Source: an uncultured Prevotella sp. (GTDB taxonomy: Bacteria; Bacteroidota; Bacteroidia; Bacteroidales; Bacteroidaceae). Taken from it: a DNA stretch of 25,721 nt. Under the pieces are notes generated by a model. The model saw only the letters and a program-made list of their open reading frames with translations, was not told the origin of the DNA and did no database searches. The position numbers and the translations under genes are program-made. Positions within the stretch are counted from its first letter, which is position 1. Each line of letters begins with the position of its first letter. The stretch covers positions 1 to 25,721 of the forward strand of contig CAJJWN010000042.1 of NCBI GenBank assembly GCA_905196835.1. Direction: 5' to 3'. Below, piece by piece: positions 1 to 8,318 of the stretch.

Positions 1-103
1 CGCGGAGGGTGAGCGTCGTGTCAACGGCGAGAGTGTCTGTCTGGGCCGTCGCCGCGCCGCAAAGCGTAAGGGCGGCGAGTATAAGGCAAAGTTTGCTTTT
101 CAT
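1..103 (-). CDS. Exported protein, N-terminal fragment
   Basis: The gene begins with an ATG at 103-101 on the minus strand and runs off the left edge of the window, so only 34 residues are visible. They read as a typical signal peptide: a basic start (MKSK), a hydrophobic core (LCLILAALTLCGAA) and an Ala-rich cleavage site near ATAQ, followed by a Thr/Asp-rich segment. The cysteine in LTLCG does not make a good lipobox, so signal peptidase I cleavage after ATA seems more likely. The product is therefore exported to the periplasm or outer membrane. Nothing in the visible part identifies the family. A Bacteroidota -7 element (TACTTTTG on the minus strand, 160-153) lies about 50 bp upstream and supports this start. 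Confidence 0.7.
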   Translation of the reverse strand, partial: MKSKLCLILAALTLCGAATAQTDTLAVDTTLTLR

Positions 104-152
104 TCTTCTGTTCGTTGTATGGTTATGTAATAATGTGTAGTTGATGTCGCTT

Positions 153-160
153 CAAAAGTA
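153..160 (-). promoter_or_regulatory. Bacteroidota -7 promoter element for the left-edge gene
   Basis: The minus strand reads TACTTTTG here, matching the TAnnTTTG -7 consensus of Bacteroidota sigma-ABfr promoters. The surrounding 120-240 is very AT-rich, as expected of a promoter. No good TTTG -33 box is visible about 19 bp upstream, so the call rests on the -7 box and its position about 50 bp before the ATG. Confidence 0.45.
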
Positions 161-326
161 ACATATTTATATATGTTTATACGTTTTATCATATTTAAAT
201 GTGACAAACGTTAACAATAATTAAATATAAAAATGCTCTTTGCCCTTGCTTTTGCATGTAAATGGCGCGTGTTTTGGCGTTAAATAATTAGCAAGGGCTA
301 ATGTGTTGATAATCAATTGTTTACAA

Positions 327-419
327 ACGGCCTTACAAAAGGCCGTCAATTACAATGCAAAAGGTGGCCTTTCGCGCTGCAAAAGACCGTCTTTTGCACC
401 ACGAAAGGCCACCTTTTAC
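327..419. repeat. Modular palindromic repeat cluster A
   Basis: This is the first of six related clusters. It holds four units: 327-346 (acggcctt-acaa-aaggccgt), 357-372, a central palindrome 379-397 (gcaaaagaccgtcttttgc) and 402-417. The second and fourth units are exact reverse complements over 16 bp (aaaaggtggcctttcg / cgaaaggccacctttt), so the cluster can fold as a long arm around the central palindrome. It lies 129 bp beyond the ppx stop codon. Apart from this cluster, the low-complexity stretch at 440-500 and the promoter near 153, I see nothing in the 104-547 intergenic region. Confidence 0.85.
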
Positions 420-439
420 AATTTATGATGCCGCGCGGC

Positions 440-500
440 AGGTTTATTGGGGCTTATTAGCCCAATTAGGCTAATAGGCCGGATGAGCCGGATAAGCCGC
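440..500. repeat. Low-complexity TTAGCC/GCCGGAT repeats
   Basis: Just downstream of ppx, short units recur in both orientations: attagcc (456-462) faces ggctaat (469-475) across a 6-nt loop. They are followed by direct repeats of gccggat and agccgga up to about 500. The 7-bp stem could form a weak hairpin in the ppx transcript, but no U-run follows it on either strand, so I do not call a terminator. Confidence 0.5.
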
Positions 501-547
501 CGAAGCATACTCAACTCCTTCCCTTGGGGATGGTAGGGGTGGGTATG

Positions 548-1444
548 TTACACGTCAGCCGAGGCGTACTTCGTGCGGTACAGGCCGTCGATTATGCTGT
601 CGGCCAAGCTGATGTTGGGCACCTGTATGCTGTCGCAGCCCAAGGCTTCGGCGGCGAGTATAAAGATTTCCGACGCCGGAATGATGACGTCGGCGCGGTC
701 GGCCTTCAGTCCGTACTGCTCTATGCGCTCGTCAACGCTTAGCGCCTTGAGCTTGTCGTAGACGGCTTTGATTTCGCTTACGGGCACGGTGCGCGTGGCC
801 TTGTCAGAGTTGCAGAGCTTGAACAGCTTGTTGATGTTGCCGCCCGAGCCTATGATGCGCATCCCCGGCATGTCCTTGGCGAAGCGTGAGAGGTCGTCGC
901 GCATCTGCCGCATGGCGTCCTTCGACACCATGCCGCCCAGCATACGCAGCGTGCCTATGTTGTAAGAATGGCTGTGGGTGAGCGTGCCGTCGTGCAAGAG
1001 CGATATTTCCGTGCTGCCTCCGCCCACGTCTATGTAGGCGTAGTTGCCCTTCGCGCTCTCGATGTTCTCCACTATGTTGTTGCACAGCAGGCGTGCTTCC
1101 TCGCGTCCGTTGATTATTTCCAGGCCTATGCCGGTGTCCTCGTGCAGCTTCTTGAGCACCTTCTTGCCGTTTTCGGCATCGCGCATGGCCGACGTGGCGC
1201 AGGCGCGGTAGTCGTCAACCTGGTTGAGCTTCATCAGCTGGCGGAACGCCTTTAGCATGTGCTTCATCATCACCGCGCGCTCCTTTGATATTTTTCCGAG
1301 CGTGAACACGTCAGACCCCAAGCGCAGGGGCACACGCATGTACATCACGCGCGAAATCTGCTGGCTGCCGTCCTCGGCAGTCCTGAAGTTCTTGATGAGC
1401 AGTCGCGCTCCGTTAGAACCGATGTCTATTGCCGCTAATCTCAT
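548..1444 (-). CDS. ppx: Exopolyphosphatase, Ppx/GppA family
   Basis: This 298-residue cytoplasmic protein belongs to the ASKHA-fold Ppx/GppA phosphatases, which remove terminal phosphate from polyphosphate or hydrolyse pppGpp. The N-terminus carries the first phosphate-binding signature (AAIDIGSNGARLL, residues 4-16). ATSAMRDA lies at 83-90, the catalytic-Glu region INGREEARLL at 111-120, and the second phosphate-binding loop DVGGGSTE at 139-146. The length equals the two ASKHA lobes alone, so the C-terminal HD-like domain of E. coli Ppx/GppA (about 500 residues) is absent, as in many Bacteroidota. Polyphosphate kinase lies upstream on the same strand, favouring polyphosphate over pppGpp as substrate; sequence alone cannot separate the two. 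No -7 promoter box is obvious in the 456-bp gap, so it may depend on readthrough from ppk. Confidence 0.9.
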   Translation of the reverse strand: MRLAAIDIGSNGARLLIKNFRTAEDGSQQISRVMYMRVPLRLGSDVFTLGKISKERAVMMKHMLKAFRQLMKLNQVDDYRACATSAMRDAENGKKVLKKLHEDTGIGLEIINGREEARLLCNNIVENIESAKGNYAYIDVGGGSTEISLLHDGTLTHSHSYNIGTLRMLGGMVSKDAMRQMRDDLSRFAKDMPGMRIIGSGGNINKLFKLCNSDKATRTVPVSEIKAVYDKLKALSVDERIEQYGLKADRADVIIPASEIFILAAEALGCDSIQVPNISLADSIIDGLYRTKYASADV

Positions 1445-1520
1445 GTTTTTTAGGTTTTAGGAGGGAAGGAGTAAGGAGAGAAGGAGTAAATAGGCAGAAT
1501 GCCGAAGCGGCGTAGACCGC

Positions 1521-1641
1521 CTTTGTAGGGACATAATTTATTATGTCCGAACGTTTCATAGAAACGTATTGTAGCAATGCTTGCCGCTTGGAATACGCCT
1601 TTTCAAGGCGTGCGGACATAATAAATTATGTCCCTACAAAG
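1521..1641. mobile_element. MITE-like element with perfect 29-bp terminal inverted repeats
   Basis: The ends are exact reverse complements over 29 bp: 1521-1549 (starting ctttgtagggacataattta) and 1613-1641. Each arm also contains its own small palindrome (ggacataa-ttta-ttatgtcc). The 63-bp centre holds two more hairpins: acgtttc-ata-gaaacgt at 1551-1567 and acgcctt-ttc-aaggcgt at 1595-1611. There is no coding capacity. The structure fits a non-autonomous miniature inverted-repeat transposable element, and similar gggacataatttattatgtcc sequences are, as I recall, widespread in bacterial intergenic DNA. I see no convincing target-site duplication. It sits between ppk1 and ppx. Confidence 0.8.
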
Positions 1642-1802
1642 ACTGTTTTTTGCTGTAGCCCTTCGCCTTTTACCGTATTCTTTACTCTCTTTTCCCTTGC
1701 TTCCCGATGTTTGTAATATATTTGAATAACGCTTTTCGGACGTTTATATTTTGCCCGTTGCTTACAGATTGTTACTTGGTTGATAATCAGTAGGTTACGA
1801 AT

Positions 1803-1892
1803 GGCCTTGCAAAACATGGCCTTTGACGCTGCGAAAGGCCGTCTTTCGGAGTGCGAAAGGTGGCCTTTTACATGGTGAAAGACGGTCTTTCG
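1803..1892. repeat. Modular palindromic repeat cluster B
   Basis: It starts about 8 bp beyond the ppk1 stop codon in the direction of transcription. The core consists of an outer pair, gcgaaaggccgtctttc and gaaagacggtctttcgc, which are reverse complements with one mismatch. They flank a central palindrome-like unit (gcgaaaggtggccttttac). This is the same outer-pair-plus-centre plan as cluster A, with different bases in the variable middle of each unit. The rest of the 1445-1900 gap holds the MITE-like element and short purine-rich repeats (aaggagtaa at 1466 and 1481) just before ppx. Confidence 0.8.
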
Positions 1893-1900
1893 CTATGCCG

Positions 1901-4003
1901 TCAGTCGCCGTCCGCCGTGCTTACGGTTTTCACCTCGGCCTCGTAAGCGTTGTGCAGCTCCTCCTGCGAGCGGAAGGGGCGGTCGCCCTCGACGGGCTGT
2001 ATGGTGTTCATCCCCGTGCCGTCAACTATGCGTCCGTTGGTAGTGTCGCGCAGACCGTACTCCACCGTGCGCATAAGGTCGCGTTGCAGGTCGGCGTCGT
2101 AGACGGGAGTCATCACCTCGATGCGGTTCAGCAGGTTGCGCGGCATCCAGTCCGCGCTTCCTATGTAATACTTCGGCGCGCCGCCGTTGCAGAAGATGAG
2201 TATGCGCGAATGCTCCAGGTAGCGGTCTATTATGCCCACGGCCCTGATGTTGTCGCTAACGCCCGGTATGCCCGTTACCAGCGAGCTGTTGCCGCGCAGC
2301 ACGATGCCTATTTTCACACCGGCGGCAGATGCGGCGTAGAGTTTGTTGACAACGTCAATCTCGGTGATGTGGTTTATCTTCATCTTAATCCACGCCTCGC
2401 GGCCCGCGCGGGCGTTCTTTATTTCGTTGTTGATGAGCGCGAGGATGCGGTTCTTCATCGAGTTGGGCGACACCATCAGCTCCTTGAAGCGCACTTGGGA
2501 GAACGGGCGGTCGATGAAGTCGAACACTTTGCCCACCTCATGCACGATGTTCTTGCGCGCGGTCATCATCAGGTAGTCAGTGTAAGTCTTGGCGTTGCCC
2601 TCGTGGAAGTTGCCCGTGCCTATGCAGGCTATGTCGCCATGGCGCGACTCTATGTATAGGAGCTTGGAGTGAATCTTCAAGCCCTCCACGCCGAAGATTA
2701 CGTTTATGCCCTCCTCTTGCATCCGCTTGCTCCACTTTATGTTGCTCTCTTCGTCGAAGCGGGCCAGCAACTCCACGACGGCCGTCACCTTCTTGCCGTT
2801 GCGTGCGGCGCAGATGAGCGCCTTGACTACCTTCGAGTCCTTTGCAAGACGGTACAGCGTGGTCTTGATTGACTTCACTTCGGGCTTCAGCGCGGCCTCG
2901 CGCAGCACGCGGATGTAGCCGTCGAACGAGTGGTAAGGCACGTGTATGAACAAGTCCTTGCGGCGTATCTGGTCGAGGATGCTCTCCTGCGACAGGAACT
3001 CGGGCTTCAATATGGGTTTCCACTTGGGGTATTTCAGCTCCTGGTGGCCGCAGTCCGGGAAGCCCATCAAATCTTTGTGGTTCTGGTAGCGGCTGCTTGC
3101 CAGCGAGGCGTCGAGCTTGCTCACGTCGAGTTTCGACATCAGTTTCTTCTTCATGTCCTTGGGCATACGGCGGTCGTAGATGAGGCGCACCGGCTCGCCC
3201 CGCCGCCTGCTGCTCACTCCCTTGGCTACTTTTTGCAGCACGCCGTACTCAAAATCGTTCTCCATCTCCATCTCGGCGTCCTTGGTGAACTTGAAGGAGT
3301 AGGCCTGGAACGTGCTTGGCTTGAAGCCGATGAAGATTAGCGGCAGGCAGTAACGCACCACGTCGTCGAGGTACATTATGTTGTCAAAACCGTCAGACGA
3401 GGGCACCTTGACGAAGCGTCCGTGCTCCCTGTCGGGCACTTTGATTATGGCTAAGCTGCTCTTGGGCAGGCGCAGGCCGTCGGCAGGCTCTGTCTTCTTT
3501 ATCAGAAGGTATATGCGGTTGTCTTCGAGCTGGCCTATTTCGTCTATTTCGGAGAACCAAATGGGGTTGGTGTAGCCGTTCAGCCGCTCGTGGTAGTAGG
3601 TCTTCAGGTAGGCCTGCTGCTCGTCGTTGAGCTGCGTTTCGTCAAGAAGGCGGATGTTATGCTCCTCCAACGCCTTAAACACCTCGTCGATTGCGACGGT
3701 GTACTCCTGGCTGAACTGCGAGTTGAGCTTGTTTATCGTCTTGATGGTCTTGCGTATGCTGTCGTGCTGCTTGCGTATTTCCTTGTTGTCAGACTCGAGC
3801 AGACGGTTGAGCGAAGCCATGCGCACGCGGAAGAACTCGTCAAGGTTGTTTGAGTAAATGCCGAGGAACGACAGCCGCTCGAGCAGCGGGATGCTGTCCT
3901 TCCGGGCTTCCTGCAATATGCGGTGGTTGAAGTACATCCAGCTCACGTCACGCTCTATGTAGTGGGCCTCTTTCTTTTTCCTGTTTGTGGTTTTCGTTGC
4001 CAT
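1901..4003 (-). CDS. ppk1: Polyphosphate kinase 1
   Basis: This 700-residue enzyme reversibly transfers the ATP gamma-phosphate to inorganic polyphosphate, in the cytoplasm or at the membrane. The length matches the PPK1 family. The N-terminal domain opens with YIERDVSWMYFNHRILQEA, the usual PPK1 start. The two histidines of the phospholipase-D-like catalytic core are visible: H445 in GLKIHSKLLY, the site of autophosphorylation, and H598 in LEHSRILIF. They correspond to E. coli His435 and His592. IGTGNFHEGNAKTYTDY, just after the first histidine, is also characteristic. A -7 box lies at 4060-4053. ppx follows on the same strand after 456 bp, so synthesis and degradation of polyphosphate are encoded side by side. 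The ATG at 4003 fits the family N-terminus after a short basic tail (MATKTTNRKKKEA). Confidence 0.97.
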   Translation of the reverse strand: MATKTTNRKKKEAHYIERDVSWMYFNHRILQEARKDSIPLLERLSFLGIYSNNLDEFFRVRMASLNRLLESDNKEIRKQHDSIRKTIKTINKLNSQFSQEYTVAIDEVFKALEEHNIRLLDETQLNDEQQAYLKTYYHERLNGYTNPIWFSEIDEIGQLEDNRIYLLIKKTEPADGLRLPKSSLAIIKVPDREHGRFVKVPSSDGFDNIMYLDDVVRYCLPLIFIGFKPSTFQAYSFKFTKDAEMEMENDFEYGVLQKVAKGVSSRRRGEPVRLIYDRRMPKDMKKKLMSKLDVSKLDASLASSRYQNHKDLMGFPDCGHQELKYPKWKPILKPEFLSQESILDQIRRKDLFIHVPYHSFDGYIRVLREAALKPEVKSIKTTLYRLAKDSKVVKALICAARNGKKVTAVVELLARFDEESNIKWSKRMQEEGINVIFGVEGLKIHSKLLYIESRHGDIACIGTGNFHEGNAKTYTDYLMMTARKNIVHEVGKVFDFIDRPFSQVRFKELMVSPNSMKNRILALINNEIKNARAGREAWIKMKINHITEIDVVNKLYAASAAGVKIGIVLRGNSSLVTGIPGVSDNIRAVGIIDRYLEHSRILIFCNGGAPKYYIGSADWMPRNLLNRIEVMTPVYDADLQRDLMRTVEYGLRDTTNGRIVDGTGMNTIQPVEGDRPFRSQEELHNAYEAEVKTVSTADGD

Positions 4004-4052
4004 GATGCCGGTTGGTTTCTTTTTTATGGCGGAACGGCTGTGTCCGCTTTTG

Positions 4053-4060
4053 CAAAAATA
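4053..4060 (-). promoter_or_regulatory. Putative -7 promoter element of ppk1
   Basis: The minus strand reads TATTTTTG, fitting TAnnTTTG. It is about 50 bp upstream of the ppk1 ATG. A clear TTTG -33 box is not visible. Confidence 0.45.
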
Positions 4061-4164
4061 CGCTTATTATCCAACAAGAGCGTTGCAGCGGGTGTTAAAT
4101 TTTCAATAAAATAATGTTACAAACATGGTTGGTGGAAGTGTGGGTGGAGTGGGGAGATGTTGCT

Positions 4165-4457
4165 ATTCACGGTTCATCCGCAAACCTGTTGGATGAAATA
4201 CAAGGTCTATTAATGAAAGCATTTGTTCCGCCAGATTTGCAATCCGGCGGTTTCTAATTGCGGATTTGCAATCCGCACATGCCCATACATTTACCTCATG
4301 GTTGTGTGGTTTGAGCGGATTGCAAATCCTTATATTACTTTTCGGCGGATTGCAAATCCGCCAAAACATATTACCGACAGCCTGACTTGCAGCAGGACAT
4401 AAACGGAATTACCTTCAACAACCATCCAACGGATTTGCGGATGAACCCAATTCACGG
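4165..4457. mobile_element. Small non-coding element with 25-bp inverted ends and GCGGATTTGCAATCCGC repeats
   Basis: The inverted ends are ggttcatccgcaaacctg... (4171-4195) and its counterpart at 4423-4447, 25 bp with two mismatches. The octamer attcacgg occurs in direct orientation at both edges (4165-4172 and 4450-4457), as a target-site duplication would, although 4 extra bases separate the right copy from the inverted repeat. Inside are four copies of a palindrome-like unit around gcggatttgcaatccgc: 4231-4246, 4260-4276, 4315-4329 and 4344-4362, two in each orientation. No transposase is present. It fills most of the 4004-4563 gap between ppk1 and the GH35 gene; the remainder holds the ppk1 promoter and repeat cluster C. 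Confidence 0.65.
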
Positions 4458-4530
4458 CTTTTCATCGTGCAAAAGGCCGTGAATTGCAACGCAAAAGGCC
4501 GCCTTTTAGAAGCTAAAAGGCGGCCTTTTG
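4452..4530. repeat. Modular palindromic repeat cluster C with a perfect 18-bp hairpin
   Basis: Two nested structures are present. The first pairs cacggctttt with aaaaggccgtg (4453-4481). The second is a perfect 18-bp stem, caaaaggccgccttttag (4492-4509) with its exact complement at 4513-4530, and a 3-nt loop. The stem begins 34 bp beyond the GH35 stop codon, so the GH67-GH35 mRNA would end with this structure. It has no long U-run after it on the minus strand, so it may protect the 3' end rather than act as a classical terminator. Confidence 0.8.
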
Positions 4531-4563
4531 GAAAGGTGCTGATTATCAGACGGTTACAGACGG

Positions 4564-6384
4564 TCAATATTCGTACAGACGGACGTGCAGTATTTGGTTG
4601 TCGCCGCATGATATGCGGACGTGCCGCCCCTGGTGGGTCTGGTCGCCGTTGAGGCGGCGCAGGTACTTCATCTGGCCGTCTGTGCCGATGCTTACTTCGT
4701 CCACCGTGCCTATGCCGATGCGCCTGCCGGTGAACTTCCGGCTGCTTCCGGCGTTTGAGGATGTGCCCTGTCCGGCCGTGGCGAAGCCGTCTTCGCCGAG
4801 CGTCTTGTGCTCTTCCTGCGCCTTCTCGGTGGCCGTCTGGAATGTCACCACGATGCCGTTGCCAGCCACGATGTAGTCGTTATCGGCCAGTTTGACGATT
4901 ATTCCGCCGCCTTCTGGCCATGTGTCGGCCTTTGCACGGGCATCCCACGGCAGGGTGAAGAAGTGGTTGCAGGTCATGACAAGGTCGCCGTCGGTAATGG
5001 TGCGCTCACGGTCGGCTTTGTCGAAGAGCAGTCCCCAGGTCTTTTCAGCTGACAAGTTGACAAGTGACGAGTTTGCAGCCCCCTTGTTGCTTGTCTGCTT
5101 GTCTGCTTGTTTGTTTGGTTTGCCGCCGAGCAACAGGGGCGAGAGCTGGTTGAGGATGGCGTAGCTTCCGCTTACCGAAGCCTGGTCGGCCGGTGATGCC
5201 TGGTCAATGGCGAAGGGGCAGAAGCCCACGGCGCGGTGCTCGCCGAAGGTGTACATGGCGCGTACTCCGCTGTTTTCGCAGCAGCGAGACTCGGGTATGA
5301 AGAGCGGATTTCCGGGCAAATCGTACTGCGACGCCCAGCCTTTGAAGCCCGTGTCGTATATGTCAGGCGAGAGCATCGATATGCCCGGGGCGGCGCACCG
5401 CCACATGTCTGTGAGGTGGGCGAGCGGTCCTGCCGACGGATATTCGCCCGGCTTGCGGCCTCGGCTGTTGAGTGCGGCGTTGACGTAGAGCGGTATGTCG
5501 TGTATGCTTTGCGCGCTTTGGGCAAGCTGCTCCACGTATTTGGCGTAGTAGTAGGCCATAAACATTTCCTCGGTATATATGTCGTCACTGAACAGCGAGG
5601 CCCATGTGCCGCCGCGTTTCAGCTTTTCTGAAAGCATTTTTTTGCTTCCGCCGGAAAGCGTCTTGCTGCCTGTCAGCTTCTTGAGTGTGTACGGATGCAG
5701 CGTCTTGGCATGGCTTTTAATGTAAGAAAGCAGTTCCTCGGGTACGTCGGAATTGTACAGCCGCGTGGCCTCGGGCGAATAGTCGCGCGCGCTTTCGAGC
5801 ATTCCTATTTCGTTTTCCACCTGCACCATGATGACCGTTGATTGCTGCTCGTCCTTCTCCTTGATGTATTCCATCAGCTTGGAGAATGCGCGGCGGTCGG
5901 CCTCGAGCACGTTTTTGGAGAACGCACTGGCTATTTCCATCGGCTTGCCCGTGGCCGTCACGGCGCGCGGAAAGCGCTTGACGTCCTCCTTGAACCATAG
6001 GGGCGCGTAACAGCTCATCGAGTTTTTCCATGCTCCGAACCACAGGAAGACCACCCGCAGCTGGTTTTCGCGCGCCTTGTCGATGGCGCGGCCGATGAGC
6101 GAAAAGTCGTATTCACCTTCGCGAGGCTCAATCAAATCCCACTGCGCAGGCACGAGCACGGTGTTCAGTCCGATGCGTTTCATCTCGGGCATCACGCGGT
6201 CTATGTCGTCGAAACACGTCGCGGCGGAGTTGCTTAGCTCGCCTCCGAGTATGAGCATGGGCTGCCCGTTTACCGCAATGTGTGCGCCGTTGTCGTGGCG
6301 TTCCAGTACGGATTGCGCCGCAACATGTGTGGCGCATCCTGACATTATGGCAAGAGCCAATGCCTTGCAAAGCGTTTTTTTCAT
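4564..6384 (-). CDS. GH35 beta-galactosidase-like glycoside hydrolase with DUF5597-type C-terminus
   Basis: This 606-residue exported (beta/alpha)8-barrel hydrolase is expected to remove terminal beta-galactose. The barrel begins with NGQPMLILGGELSNSA. The acid/base is E192 in QVENEIG and the nucleophile E365 in FIPESR. The C-terminal region from about residue 400 resembles the DUF5597 module of Cellvibrio-type GH35 enzymes. The first 25 residues form a signal sequence, with either a weak lipobox (IMSGC) or signal peptidase I cleavage after VAA, so periplasmic or lipid-anchored. It starts 4 bp after the GH67 stop codon and belongs to the regulator-GH67 operon, which suggests trimming of galactosylated xylan side chains (inference). 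A low-complexity Lys/Gln/Asn/Ser segment (PNKQADKQTSNKGAANSS) at about residues 423-440 is encoded by short DNA repeats and looks like an insertion. Confidence 0.85.
   Translation of the reverse strand: MKKTLCKALALAIMSGCATHVAAQSVLERHDNGAHIAVNGQPMLILGGELSNSAATCFDDIDRVMPEMKRIGLNTVLVPAQWDLIEPREGEYDFSLIGRAIDKARENQLRVVFLWFGAWKNSMSCYAPLWFKEDVKRFPRAVTATGKPMEIASAFSKNVLEADRRAFSKLMEYIKEKDEQQSTVIMVQVENEIGMLESARDYSPEATRLYNSDVPEELLSYIKSHAKTLHPYTLKKLTGSKTLSGGSKKMLSEKLKRGGTWASLFSDDIYTEEMFMAYYYAKYVEQLAQSAQSIHDIPLYVNAALNSRGRKPGEYPSAGPLAHLTDMWRCAAPGISMLSPDIYDTGFKGWASQYDLPGNPLFIPESRCCENSGVRAMYTFGEHRAVGFCPFAIDQASPADQASVSGSYAILNQLSPLLLGGKPNKQADKQTSNKGAANSSLVNLSAEKTWGLLFDKADRERTITDGDLVMTCNHFFTLPWDARAKADTWPEGGGIIVKLADNDYIVAGNGIVVTFQTATEKAQEEHKTLGEDGFATAGQGTSSNAGSSRKFTGRRIGIGTVDEVSIGTDGQMKYLRRLNGDQTHQGRHVRISCGDNQILHVRLYEY
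5051..5117. repeat. Short inverted CTTGTC/GACAAG repeats inside the GH35 gene
   Basis: The left part (5051-5071) reads gacaagt-tgacaag-tgacgag. The right part (5083-5117) reads in the opposite sense as tandem gcttgtct octamers (cttgttg, cttgtctg, cttgtctg, cttgtttg). Together they form an imperfect inverted repeat within the coding sequence and keep the frame open, adding a polar linker to the GH35 protein. Confidence 0.7.
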
Positions 6385-6388
6385 AACG

Positions 6389-8314
<1,926 letters not shown>

Positions 8315-8318
8315 GGTG

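Noticed and set aside
327..419. CRISPR-like look of regularly spaced repeats
   Set aside because: Units alternate in orientation, spacers are short and themselves palindromic, and no cas genes are present.
515..1471. 10-bp inverted match (ctccttccct at 515-524, agggaaggag at 1462-1471) flanking ppx
   Set aside because: It is short and purine/pyrimidine-biased, and could arise by chance. No other sign of a mobile unit surrounds ppx.
4163..4369. 68-codon minus-strand frame (RICNP, CKSAIR strings)
   Set aside because: It is translation of the repeat element at 4165-4457. The repeated peptide strings come from the palindromic DNA units.
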